From the NCBI GenBank assembly GCA_004123355.1, contig SCHM01000001.1:6644193-6708192 (forward strand): a stretch of 64,000 nucleotides of DNA, written 5' to 3'. The stretch's first letter is position 1, and every line of letters begins with the position of its first letter. The stretch is from Amphirosellinia nigrospora (lineage: Eukaryota; Ascomycota; Sordariomycetes; Xylariales; Xylariaceae). Below, piece by piece: positions 1 through 10,184 of the stretch. Position numbers and translations under genes: made by a program. The notes beneath the pieces were generated by a model. The model did not search any database and was not told the origin of the DNA. It was given only the letters and a program-made list of their open reading frames with translations.

Positions 1-270
1 ACGACCAAAATCTTGTACAGCCAATTTCTTAAGAAGTTCGATTGATAAATTGTCCCTTTAGAGGCTATATCCAAAATCTGGCCCAACACTCTGTGTGTAC
101 TTAGTCTCGTCCAAATTCTGTTCATTTCACCCCAAAGCGAAGATGGGCGACATCGCCGCCGCCAGCACGGGAGGAGCACATATATGTGCAGTCTCGCAAC
201 CCTCGATTCAACATGGCCATGACAAGTTGTACTCAATTAAGACTCATCACTTCATCCAGTTCCTTCAGAA

Positions 271-278
271 TATAAGTA
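271..278 (+). promoter_or_regulatory. TATA-like box before small gene at 319
   Basis: The motif TATAAGTA lies 41 bp before the ATG at 319, a plausible core-promoter position if the 5' UTR is very short. It supports the idea that the small downstream ORF is transcribed, but the match is to a short motif only. Confidence 0.3.
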
Positions 279-318
279 CTATTATCTAGCGCACCCGGAA
301 GCAGCATAACATCCCGTC

Positions 319-667
319 ATGACATTGGCAGACCCAGCAATCGTTGCAATCGTCGCGTTGCTCGTCATGTGCGTTCCAGGCATAAGATGGCTCTTAAGAA
401 TCATCCGCCGCAAGCTCTCTTCTCGACGAAAAACCTCAAATAGGAGCACCGTACTTCCGTTATCCAATAGATCCTCGCCCCTCCTTGGCCCGCCAGATGG
501 TACCTGCACCGATATCTGTGGGATTGAAATAGCCCGACATGCGACAAGAGTGTGGGCACTACCAAGTCCAATCGTCTCTAGCCCCCAAGGTTTCGTAAGT
601 TTCACACTTAGCTCTCGATATTAGATGATGTATGCTGAATTAGATCGGTAGGTCGCGTTCTCCATGA
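319..667 (+). CDS. small single-span membrane protein, hypothetical
   Basis: Two exons are proposed, 319-594 and 644-667, with a 49 bp intron that starts GTAAGT and ends GCTGAATTAG. They give a 99-residue protein. Residues about 5-26 are hydrophobic (IVAIVALLVMCVPG) and are followed by a strongly basic stretch (RIIRRKLSSRR), which is the layout of a signal anchor with a cytoplasmic positive patch. The rest is Ser/Pro-rich with four cysteines or fewer and no recognisable domain. A TATA-like box lies just upstream. I do not recognise a family. It could also be the surviving 5' part of a longer gene. The splice signals and TATA box are seen; the protein-coding status is inferred. Confidence 0.4.
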
Positions 668-775
668 GCGCAGCCGTACTGTGGCCAGCAATCGATCTCC
701 CACCTCGCCGAAATGACAGGCCAGTGACGCATCACGATGACCAGCTGAGGTATTCACGTGCGATCGGTTCCGACA

Positions 776-1021
776 CTACTTTTTTGGCTTAGAACCGCCG
801 ATAAGAGTAGCTGTCTCCCAGCCATCCCTCTCCTTAGTATTCTTGCCATTATTCGCAGAGCCTGTGCCCTGGGCAGGTGGCTCCTGATGACTGGATACCA
901 GCTTTCCGTCTTTCCAGGGGTTTTCGCGGTCAATGAGCACAAACATGTCCTCCTCCTTTTCCTTGACGCTACTTGAGGACTCAGGTTTTGGGTTCGCGGG
1001 TTCAGGTTGATGTTTCGCCAT
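776..1021 (-). CDS. small hydrophilic hypothetical protein (81 aa)
   Basis: This is an uninterrupted 81-codon frame from an ATG at 1021. It is rich in Lys, Glu, Ser and Pro. The first half is acidic and basic by turns (SSSSVKEKEEDMFVLIDREN), and the C-terminus is basic (GGSKPKK). There is no signal peptide, membrane segment or known domain, so it would be a small disordered cytosolic or nuclear protein. It ends 109 bp from the end of the convergent small gene at 319-667. Composition looks more protein-like than the overlapping frames on the other strand, but the length is within chance range. I cannot assign a function. Confidence 0.35.
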   Translation of the reverse strand: MAKHQPEPANPKPESSSSVKEKEEDMFVLIDRENPWKDGKLVSSHQEPPAQGTGSANNGKNTKERDGWETATLIGGSKPKK

Positions 1022-1869
1022 CGTAACGGTGTTTGTAGCAGGACTATGAAGTAGCTCCGGAGGCGAGTATTTGATGGCTTAAAGTAGCTGCTCGAGCCGT
1101 TAGCTAGTGCTATCATGGTTTTTTTTGAGGGCAGCGAACTTGGAATTTTTCAAGTCTTCCTTGGTGTTTGTTTTGTGGAGGTTGGGTCCAAGTTGTTATT
1201 TATTGACGTTGAGTGCGTCTTGTGGTTGGTCGTAGCTTGTGTTACACTTGCCAGGGCAACGTGTTTGGTACAAAGAGACTGGGTTCTATGGGCTTCTCAG
1301 TCCTTTTTTTTTTTCGAACAACGCTGCTAAATTGAATACTTACGACGAATCAACGAAGTACATGAAGAACTAGATGGCGTCGTTGTGAATTGTGCTGTTC
1401 GGTTCATACGGACATTGTGCGCTGCCGCATGTCGATTGATTGCTGTAGCGAGAACGAGCCAGTCTACAAAATTCGAGGGCAGCTCGCTGCGTTTGTATGT
1501 AAGTGATCGACGAATTTAAGCGTAGTTTAAGTTATGAAAATTTTAAAGTAAATCTCGACCATTCCGCACTTCAAACTGTAAACCAAGGCAACCTTGCAAC
1601 TTCAAAACTATAATCATGAGCCACACCAATGCGAGGGGCATAAGGAGGTCCCATGCCTTTCTGGCTTTCGTATTCCATATTACGGTAGATGACCTTCATT
1701 CCTTTAGGACATAGTACCTCATCTGAGTCCAAAAAAAACATAGATATTTCTGATAGAGTCGACAGCGTCGCCGTGTTTCTAGACGGTTTCGAGAGTGATG
1801 TCATCGATAATCTTGTAGAACTAATAAACTTAGCTATAGCTGGGTGAGCCTGAGGGATATAACAAAAAC
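1022..1869. other. spacer with one short minus-strand ORF
   Basis: No confident gene was found. A 77-codon minus-strand frame starts with ATG at 1804 and ends at 1571. It contains a locally plausible stretch (KVIYRNMEYESQKGMGPPY) and lies just downstream of the degraded membrane-protein exon at 1870-2167. It could be that gene's tail or an unrelated chance frame. Confidence 0.3.
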
Positions 1870-2167
1870 CTAGTTAAGGAGACTGAAGTATCGGTCATGT
1901 AGCGCCAGGTTAATAGATTCGGCGTATTTTCCCATTAGCGCTAGTGAACGTGCCAGTATGGTAAAGAATACCGACTTATACTACATAGCCTAGCAGAATT
2001 TGAAGAACTTCGTACAAAGATTGATGCCCGCAAACGCCAGCCCAAAGCCTTTCGTTGTAGAATCGCCGTATTGTAGACCAAGCCAGATGCCTAGGACAAT
2101 CATGCCGCAGAACCAAATGAAATTCGACTGTATCAGCAAGGCAGAGAGATCGTAAACAACAGCCAAT
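1870..2167 (-). pseudogene. remnant of a multi-pass membrane-protein gene
   Basis: The minus strand holds a coherent membrane-protein reading frame that begins right after a good splice acceptor (GCTAAAT branch, then TTTCAG at 2168-2170). It reads two hydrophobic segments (ALLIQSNFIWFCGMIVLGIW and FGLAFAGINLCTKFF). After two in-frame TAG codons close together (1990-1992 and 1984-1986) it continues in the same frame with YKSVFFTILARSLALMGKY up to a TAG at 1870. The fragment recalls fungal integral membrane proteins that share an NLYTKYFE-like motif; this is from memory, not alignment. Both stops can arise from TGG or CAG by C-to-T change, as in repeat-induced point mutation. Upstream exons up to about 2340 could not be rebuilt. 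I call it a host-gene pseudogene. Confidence 0.5.
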
Positions 2168-2498
2168 CTGAAAGTGTATTTAGCGAGTGCGTCCCAAATC
2201 GAACTGATGTTTTCCCTCTACAATCTGGCAACTCGCCGACGAGTTCCGCGGAGACGAGGTATCCTAGCTTATTTACAGCTGCTCAAACTTTAACCTTTAG
2301 CGCTACCGAGTTAATTCCTGTGTTGGATCAAACCTTATCTTTTGTTAACTCAATATCCAACCCTGCTTGCTTTGAACAGGTAAATTTAATATTAACCACT
2401 TCAGCAGTCGGCAAATGTTTTCATGTCAACAAAAGCACTGGGATGAAGAGCTTCAAATCATGGGCAGCTGGCAGCCAGGCGTCGCTATTGGTGGGGTC

Positions 2499-2507
2499 TA
2501 TTTAAAT
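2499..2507 (+). promoter_or_regulatory. TATA-like box of the HAL2-type gene
   Basis: TATTTAAAT lies 79 bp before the ATG at 2586, and an inverted CCAAT (ATTGG) sits just upstream at about 2487-2491. Position and order fit a fungal core promoter. Confidence 0.4.
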
Positions 2508-2585
2508 AATAAGATGTGTTTAGACGCTCTAACAAAAGTTAACAATTCGACAAGTACGTGGGAAGAACTTTAATTTCTCCCAGCC

Positions 2586-3816
2586 ATGGATAGCCCATAC
2601 TTCCAAGAGCTTAAAGTAGCAATTGGGGCTGTCCAGGCAGCAGCCAAGATCAGTCAGTCGGTGTTAGTTGTTGACGACAAAGGCACCGTCGAGAAAGATG
2701 ACTTGAGCCCGGTCACTATCGCCGACTTCGCGATCCAAGCCCTCTTGACGGCCACTATTCAGAGTGCCTTTCCCGACGACAACTTCGTCGGCGAAGAGTC
2801 GGCCGCGGACCTTCGAGAGAATCCCCTCCTCTTGAACCGCGTGTGGGAACTTCTTGTTCGACTCCGGGAGGATGACGATGATACTGCAAGGTTATGCAAA
2901 CTGCCCCGATCTCCGGAGCAGATGTGCGATATGATAGATAAGTGCGGCTTTGGGCAACCTGGGGGCCCCGACTCAGGTCGAGTGTGGGTGTTCGACCCTA
3001 TTGACGGGACCAAGACATTTGTGCAACGTCAGGCGTGTGAGTAATCTCCGAGTTCTTCATGGCACAGTTTCTCCTATTCCGGCGAGGCGCCTATGTAGAA
3101 ACTTCCGAGACATCCACAAACCACGCTCGAAATGGCGGTAACTGATTTAGAGTGCTATAGATGCGATTAACGTAGCCCTCTTGGAAGGCGGTAAGCAGGT
3201 TCTCAGTGTTGTGGGCTGCCCAACGCTCCCCGTGGATGTCGATGGGCCTATTAACAACTCTACCACCGATCCAACTGGTCGGGGGTCTATCGCCTTTGCT
3301 GTTAGAGGCCATGGTACCTATGTTCGCCCGCTCTTCGAGTCTCTTGGTGAAGTCGTGCCTCGAAAGATCAAACCACTTGCGGCGTCTACTACAGTTGCCG
3401 ATCTCCGTGCTGTGTCGTGCTACCATATGCTAGATTCAGGTGTTGATGATGCACATGAGGCGATTCATGCCAGACTCGGCATCGCTACCAAGGGCTGTGA
3501 CTTTCTTGCCTGGGTACTGCGCTGGGTAACTTTAGGGTTAGATCTAGCAAACGTTACGGTTTGGGTCTACAAAAAGCGTGAACGGACTGGCAAGATATGG
3601 GACCATGCCGGAGCGATGCTGCTTTTCGAGGAGATCGGGGGCAAAATCACGGACATAGACGGGAAAGATATTGACTTGACCGTCGGACGTAAGCTGACTG
3701 GAAACCACGGTTTCGTAGCTGCCCCCAGGAACGTCCACGGTAGAGTTCTCCGGGTTGTGCACGAGGTATTGCATGAGCAGGGCAAGGCGAACCTTCTGGC
3801 TGAGCCAGCTCTATAA
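2586..3816 (+). CDS. HAL2: 3'(2'),5'-bisphosphate nucleotidase (HAL2/MET22 type)
   Basis: The exons are 2586-3036 and 3161-3816, joined across a GTGAGT...TATAG intron of 124 bp, giving 368 residues, the usual family length. The enzyme removes the 3'-phosphate from PAP and PAPS, by-products of sulfate assimilation; in yeast it is Mg-dependent and inhibited by Li and Na. Visible motifs of the inositol-monophosphatase fold are GEES at 69-72, VFDPIDGTKTF around 135-145 (metal-binding DPIDGT) and WDHAGAMLLFEE at 297-308. The splice restores the conserved QRQAYAINVALLEGG junction exactly. The ATG is the first in frame and follows a TATA-like box. The loop after VVGCPTLPVD is somewhat diverged, but all catalytic motifs are present, so it should be active. 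It could contribute to salt tolerance and sulfur metabolism. Confidence 0.92.
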
Positions 3817-3884
3817 CTCACAACAAGACGTTGATAAACTTCAGGCTAGCATACCCATAGAAACTTAAAATCACCCTAACCACC

Positions 3885-3892
3885 TATTTAAA
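3885..3892 (+). promoter_or_regulatory. TATA-like box before ORF at 3989
   Basis: TATTTAAA lies 97 bp before the ATG at 3989 and is followed by a pyrimidine-rich, A/C-rich leader (CAACTTAACAATTCTTCAACC) typical of fungal transcription starts. It suggests a transcript beginning near 3915-3930. Confidence 0.4.
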
Positions 3893-3988
3893 GAGGGCGT
3901 CTCTCATTATTTGGGTGGTTTTACAACCTTCCCCGCAACTTAACAATTCTTCAACCTCTCATTCACAATTTGGTACGATCTGCACACA

Positions 3989-4222
3989 ATGCTTCCTGAG
4001 AGCCATGAAAACAGAGGTCAGGGTTCGTCCTCCGCAAACCCGACCGAAAATTCATCTGAACGCCGTATAACTATAGAATCACTTCTCAATACCCAGAGCG
4101 ATCCTCGCATGTCGCTTCACTTTATAATCTGTGCGGCCCAGCAAGTTCCGGGTCCGGGGATAAGACTTCCCAGCATAAAGCACCTTCTTCGAGAACTCGA
4201 CGTATTGTCTATCCATTCATAA
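3989..4222 (+). CDS. short hypothetical protein, possibly a truncated regulator
   Basis: This 77-codon frame follows a well-formed promoter-like leader. The N-terminus is Ser/Asn/Glu-rich, followed by ITIESLLN and, near the end, PGPGIRLPSIKHLLRELD. The SLLN and LPSIxxLL patterns are common in the N-terminal parts of fungal transcription factors, but no zinc finger or other DNA-binding domain follows. A possible donor (GTATTG) occurs right after LLRELD, and I could not find a convincing next exon in 4223-4640. It may be a small protein, the first exon of a decayed gene, or non-coding. The promoter signals are seen; the function is unknown. Confidence 0.35.
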   Translation: MLPESHENRGQGSSSANPTENSSERRITIESLLNTQSDPRMSLHFIICAAQQVPGPGIRLPSIKHLLRELDVLSIHS

Positions 4223-5635
4223 TCATACGCTAGACCCCTTTGATTTGATATCGCCCTGCCGAAGATACAAGTGTAACGAGACAAATTTCCCCCTGCAAGT
4301 TTATCGTCCGATTTCCTTCGGCCGGCGATAGGTACCGTGTTACTACTTCGGTTGTGGGACAACACACTTGCAATTACTCTCCGCACAAAGCTAAGGAGCA
4401 CTTACCTCGCATATGACCGATACAGTTCCCATACCCAGCGAGGGATGGCGTCTTTGAAAAAAAAAGAGCTCGCTCTTCGATTTTCGGTCTTGTGGTTGAC
4501 TGAGACATGGTACAATGTCTGTTGCCTGGAGACGGCGGCCCCACGCTCCGCAAGATCTACGCCGGGAGCATACGGAGAAGCGTTGGCGTGGAAAGCAACA
4601 TGAGAAGAAGACGGATCGCTGTGGGCCTGATAGCACAATCAGCCATTCATGGCAAGTAGGGAAATTGATCTTGATCAGACGGAATCCTTGATACCTAAGG
4701 GATCAAGGGGCGGCATCAGCTACCTCTGCTCTAGGACGAAGATGGCGACATTATAACTCTATTGGTTATAGTGGTTAATTTGCTGCATCGCAAGCTACGG
4801 CTTGCCACTTTGCCCATGTAATAAGTCTTACAAGTCATAGAACAGTTCGAGTAGACATGTAAGTCGAATAAGTAATTACAGTAGCATGTTCCAGGGCTAG
4901 ATGTGATACAGAGATATGGGACGAGAAGATATTAGAGTTTTCAGGACACGACTTCAACACTACACGAAATCAAGCTAAAATTATCTATGAGTAGGGAATT
5001 ATATGAGTGAACGTACCTCATTGTATAATGGTGAAATCCAAGCTAGTTATTGATGCTCCGTCACCTTTTCGGGTCTGCTACATTTTGCAGATGCATACGA
5101 AATAAAAAGACCAGCTACACCGAAAGAAGCCGAACAATAGTCCATTACTAAAAGCTATAACACATTAGATAGCTAATGTTGTTTTATTTTGCTAGTTTCT
5201 TGAAACAAATAACAGCCGAAAGCCAATAAGCAAACTGTCTTGTAGTCACATGATCTGTATACATAGATTATACCAATAGGGTATGAGGCTTTGATGCAAG
5301 TGCTTATATTTCCGTTTCTTTCGGATCCCCTGAGCCGTGTAACTGAGCCCTATGTTGTGTTACTCCTTGGTGGTAGAGGTATTATGGGCTTGAGACATTT
5401 CTAGATGCGGTATAACTCGAGTCGTAATCGAGTAGAATAGCAGTTCAGCGATAAGAAGCTGAATATGACTTCTGGCGCCAGGTGTGTATACAAACATCAA
5501 GAGCAAAAGGGAATATGTTAGCATGGATGAATCGTAAATTATATTAATAGTAATTCGCATTATGTATCTGTACTCATTATTTTTGACAGACTGACCTTAG
5601 GTCAGCGTCCATCGTATGTCTCTTTCTCTTCTGCT
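4223..5635. other. AT-rich intergenic stretch
   Basis: No gene is supported here. Overlapping ORFs at 4337-4640 lie on both strands and look random. 4640-5635 is AT-rich and includes the 3' flank of the minus-strand PAP2 gene, which ends at 5636. Confidence 0.5.
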
Positions 5636-7040
5636 TTATTTGGAATGCGCAGCATATCCGGTCGTAGGCACTGGTTTTTCCAACCTCCATGCCCACAACA
5701 GCCAATCCTCGAACACGAGGAAGTTCAGTAAGAACCGATTGCAGCAGAAGGAAAATGCTATCACGAGCGCACCGGCGAATGCATCAAGGACGTAGTGGTT
5801 GGCCGTGGAGATAATGGCGAGTAGAATCAAGGCAGGATAAAATACGCCTAGGAATAGAAGTACGAGACGAGAGGCTATCGAGCGCGGCACATCTCCGTTC
5901 TCCTGTTTGAGAATTCCATTCATTTCGAGATCCTCGTTCCCATCATCGCCGAGAGGGTGGAGGTGGCGCAAGAACCCGCTCTCGTAAATCAACGTACAAC
6001 CGATACCAAAGGCGTATCCAAAATGCATGCTCGGCATGGCCGCGAGCGCATTCACGTAATCTCCTTTCATCCACACGCTACTTGCGTCCTCGGCCTCGAC
6101 TGTGTCGACAAAACCATACTCCTTTGGCAGAAGCCGAGGGGGCATGCATGGATACAGGGTGAAGACGAAGAAGGCGACAAAGTTCGATAATGAAAGAGTA
6201 CGCCTCGCGATACAGAAGCGTCGATGAGTCGGTGCTGTAGCGTAATAGTAGGCAATGAAGCTAGAGGGGTATTAGCATGTACTTCGCTCTTGTCAGTTGG
6301 AGGACAAAAATAAGCCTTACGCTGCAGTTCCAGGTATGTGAATGAGAGCATATGCGCGGTTGAGGAAGGCCAGAGCAGTCCCCCGCCAGTCACCCAGGGC
6401 GGCACCTGTCAGAAACCATTGCTGTATTCTCCATTCCACCCATCGTGTGTTGTTCGTGACGCTGGACATGCCCGTGATGCGGGCCTCGAGTTCGAGAATC
6501 GACGTGCCGTGACCCTGTGCAATATCCCAAAGACCCTGGCTGCCGCCATACCAATGGCTCGTGATTAATATCGTCCCGCGATACAAAACTAATGCGATAG
6601 CCCAGTAGAACATCTCGACAAGAAAGGGGAATTTCTGCAGGATTCTCGAGTGCAGGTGCCGGGCGAAGCGGCTAGAGTTGGGTGTGCGAATAGTCCATCG
6701 GCCGAGTATGCGTCGGGTTTTAGGAGGGTGAAGGGTGGCTATGTCTTCGGGTCGTTCCCAGTCGCTGCCGGACGACCGCTGCGACTCGGGGCTGAGAAGA
6801 GATCGGGCGCTTTCGTCTGACGATCTACTAAATACAGAGTAGTTCTTCCGCCGTGTAACGTACATGGCCGTCAAGAGGACCACTACAATGACCTATGCAT
6901 GCATCGTCAGTACACATCCGCCGCGGCTTCGTGCGCGGAAACGAGGTCCAACTCACCAGAGGCTCCATCCACCGGCTCCAAACCTGCTGTTTCCATTCAG
7001 CCCTGTCTCGCCACGACGGGCCTCCATTTTCTTGCTCCAT
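5636..7040 (-). CDS. PAP2/AUR1-like multi-pass membrane protein
   Basis: Three exons (7040-6957, 6892-6321, 6260-5636) with GTGAGT and GTAAGG donors give 426 residues. A first membrane segment (VIVVVLLTAMYV, 29-40) is created by the first splice. A Ser-rich cytosolic loop follows, then several spans. The PAP2 phosphatase/transferase motifs are AAMPSMHFGYAFG (PSMH at 295-298) and STANHYVLDAFAG (371-382), which carry the two catalytic histidines and the aspartate. Family members act on lipid phosphates; the closest described type is the inositolphosphorylceramide synthase AUR1 group, but AUR1's own FPSLHSG signature is absent, so I do not use that name. It probably acts on a membrane lipid in the secretory pathway. 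Donor phases are consistent throughout. The exact substrate is unknown. Confidence 0.82.
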
Positions 7041-9080
7041 AATTAACGGCCGTCTGCAATCGCGTCCACGGCCCTATGTTCATTAAATACAAGAGGGAGA
7101 GAAAGAGAACGGCCTGGTGGTGGGTGCGGTCGGAGGGGAGGGGAAGAGAGGTGAATAGGGCTGAGGGAAGTATAGATTAGATGGCCTCTCGAAAATCGAA
7201 GGAGAGTAACACGCGACAAAGGCAAGCGAGCGTGGGAAAAAACGACGCATGCGAAAAGAGAATTAAGAGAAGGGGTTGCATTCCGAGGTGGAGGCCAGGC
7301 GGCTTTCAAAAGGAGGGACGGGCAATCAGAGATCAGAGCGAGAGAGACAATGCTCTCTGCCAAGGCGAACTTGCAAACTCTGGGCTCAAACGCTGCTGTT
7401 GCTCTTCTCTCTGGCCCTCGCTTTCGTTCAAGGAGTGGTGTACTTCCGGGCTCCGTGTGACTACCTGCACATAGCTGGTGGTTTGGCACGGCTACCTCGT
7501 ACCCCGGGCGTGGCCGGATGTAGTGTCGGCGGTCTACAAGTGGCCGACTACCCGATATGGGGATTTATTCATTTCCTACCAGACAAAACTCATCGCCAAG
7601 ACAATTGCTGTCGCGTGGATGACGATTCATGGAGGATGTCTTGGCAGATATTTGGCCTATTGGGGCTAGCAGACCGAGAGCCAAGAAAAGAGAGGGAAAA
7701 GAAGGCATGTCGTAATCCCTGGCAGCGCATGTGCAGGTTAAAATGAGGCCCATATTTCCTACTTAACTTACTACCTAAGTAAGTAGGTACCTAGCGCTAA
7801 GGACAGTCTGCTAAGGGGGGCACACGCGACCGGTATTAGTGTGGGTGACAGCTACTAGGTACCTGTTTCATGCAATGCATAGGTAGGTACTGTACCTTAG
7901 GTAGTGTACGTACGTGTGTTATAATTTTCGTCCGATCTTTCCGCCCGGCTTGCTAAACCACGGCTTAAAACCACCAACTCAAGTTGAAGTTCTTTTATTT
8001 TCTTCGTTTGCAATAGCAGCATCTGCTAACTTGACACAACAGATTGTAAACGCTCGCTAGTGTTATAGAAGAAAATACCTTTACAGCACCTACCTTGCTA
8101 TAATGGCATGGATATTACCTATACAGTACTTTGTTCAAAGCGGGCACCTTGTATTCTACACCTGTACGTACAAGTAGTGCCGTTCCAATCCATGATTCAG
8201 CAGCCTGAACACACTCAGTACAAGAAGGATCTGTAGTTGAATGTAGGTCTACTAGCGCCTATAGCAGTATATACGAGTAGTGTAAGCATGGTAAGAATAT
8301 GAACAATCGGCGTTTATAATCCATTCATGATAGTGCTTCAACCGATGAGAAATTCCCAGGGGCTCTCTTGCCGTAGGGAGTTAGATAACTAGTACAATTA
8401 CTACACTACTTAAGCGAGCCGATCCACTGCTTGGTCCTCCTTAAATAGTAGTATACTCTGAGCCTCCAATCAAAATTTCAAGGGAAACGATCAACTTTGT
8501 GTAAGATTCACGCCAAACTAATTGCCGCCCTTTGCTATGTTGGTCATATTGTAGGTATTTAGGTGAGGCTTGCACTACTCAGGTAGTGTATGTACACTAG
8601 GCGCCGGGTGATTTTTGACAGGCCCGCTCTGCTTGAGGTGATGACGTTGCCATCACATTGGGGGTGGCACTTATCGAGGCCGCTAACGTGAGACCGCCAC
8701 ATGCAGCCATACTTCCATACTACAGTAGTGTAGACGGGTAAGCAGCTTCAAATGAGGAGGCTTTCTCAACGTCCTCCAACTCGCAGGAATAGTGCTGCCT
8801 ACTTCAGAGCTGTAGCTCTTATGGCTAACATGATATTCACCGAGTCGCCGTCCCGATAGAAAATCATATCTATCAGAATGCCGGGACTCGCGTCGCCGCT
8901 CAAATTGCGCACCTCCCTACTCGAGCTAGCCTAGTTAGGTAGGCAGCTTACGGACTGGCGCTGGCAGGTGGGGGTTCTCAATAAAGGCGGCGGATCAGTG
9001 GCCAGGGTTGTTGGCCACCCGAGCTCGGAGCGGTTAAGTATAATGCCCGGTAAACCCGGGGTTCAGGGGTCTTGTCCATT
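7041..9080. other. promoter region and spacer rich in TAGGTAGGTA motifs
   Basis: 7041-7490 is purine/pyrimidine-skewed DNA upstream of the PAP2 gene, with overlapping ORFs on both strands that I treat as chance. 7755-7920 is dense in variants of ACCTACC/GGTAGGT (for example AAGTAGGTACCTA and ATAGGTAGGTACTG). Around 8840-8895 there is an imperfect inverted repeat. No coding gene is supported. Confidence 0.5.
8840..8892. repeat. imperfect inverted repeat
   Basis: An inner stem GATAGA / TCTATC with an 8-nt loop is flanked by GAGTC at the left end and GACTC at the right end, so the stretch can fold back with interruptions. No function can be assigned. Confidence 0.3.
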
Positions 9081-9135
9081 TATATGATCTTGGGGACAAA
9101 TATCACATGATATTTATAGTCCCCAGATACATATA
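9081..9135. repeat. long intergenic hairpin (interrupted palindrome)
   Basis: Left arm TGGGGAC-AAATATCA and right arm TGATATTT-ATA-GTCCCCA pair over 15 bp with only a 3-nt bulge and a 2-nt loop. The outer flanks TATATG and CATATA extend the symmetry. It lies in gene-free DNA between the PAP2 and BTB genes. It could be a small hairpin RNA locus, a terminator-like structure or the core of a tiny decayed inverted-repeat element. Confidence 0.5.
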
Positions 9136-10184
9136 TGCATCTGCTTCTATTACATAGTTCTCAAGCTGAGAGTGCCCAGGTGCGATGGAGAGCTTGGTCG
9201 TAAATCTGCTATATATATATATATAGTTATATACTTCCAGTAGGTAAGTAGTGATACGGGCAAATATGCGGGAGTGTCCCGCTCCCGCTACTTAAACAAG
9301 GGTCTCCCAAGAAAACTGATTTCAATTTATGATTCGGTCCTCGCCCTTGTGAGGTTGGCTGAGTAAGTCCTATTAACACGGTACTGGGACACGTTCCCAG
9401 CTTTTTATCATATCTAAGAATGAGCGAAGCCTGCGCTGCGTTCAATTTTGCCTCACCCATTTATTTGTATCATGGCGCTATACAATCACGACGTTTGACG
9501 GGAGCACAGGGTAAGGTGACGTGCACGATCGTCCATATCAAGACCGCGGCAAAAATATGTGATAGTCTTTGGTGATATTCTTTGGATTCGACAATAAGAG
9601 CAAGGTTCTCCTGTTCATATTGAGGGCCATCGTTATCTGATATGGAGTCGCGCTTGTCAAGCCAGCCGCTTACAGCCGACGGACGGCTGCTTTAGTATAC
9701 GATGTATCAGTTCAAGTTCAGACCAATCAAGAGGCACAAAGCTGCTGGCTACCCCAGCCACCTTTTTGTCCGGCCAACTGTGCGACAAGCAGCACCCCGA
9801 TAACATTGGCCAATTCAGCCCGCCAAAGTTTCCTGCAGTAGGCTTCTGGGAGCCTCGTCGCATACTTTCAACCTTGCACGATTTGAAAACCTTGCGATCC
9901 AGTTCTGCATTTTTACGTCCTACGAAAACTTGTGGTCCTGCCTCTTTTTCCTGACTCACTCTTTATATCTCCTATACGATTTTCTCTCGCTCTCGCGCTC
10001 TTTCAATCACGCGATCGTGTTCGCGACTCCTAGACCAGGTTCTATCCCATCGCATAGAGGCTGTATGGTTCGACACATGATCCAAGTTTAGTAATCTAAC
10101 ATTATCACGTTCTTTTCATTTCCTGTGACCAATATTGTTGGCGTACATTCCAATCGGCAACCTACCGTCGCCTAATCTGCCAAA
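9136..10184. other. intergenic region upstream of the BTB gene
   Basis: It contains a (TA)n tract at 9210-9225 and, near 9960-10030, a CT-rich leader with CGCGATCGTG-type symmetry that is probably the promoter/5' UTR of the BTB gene. Short ORFs at 9227-9460 and 9657-9959 on the minus strand lack ATG starts or resemblance to proteins. Confidence 0.4.

Noticed and set aside
7043-7746. Overlapping ORFs of 97-156 codons on both strands
   Set aside because: The sequence is purine/pyrimidine-skewed leader DNA of the PAP2 gene; the translations show no domain, signal or consistent splice pattern.
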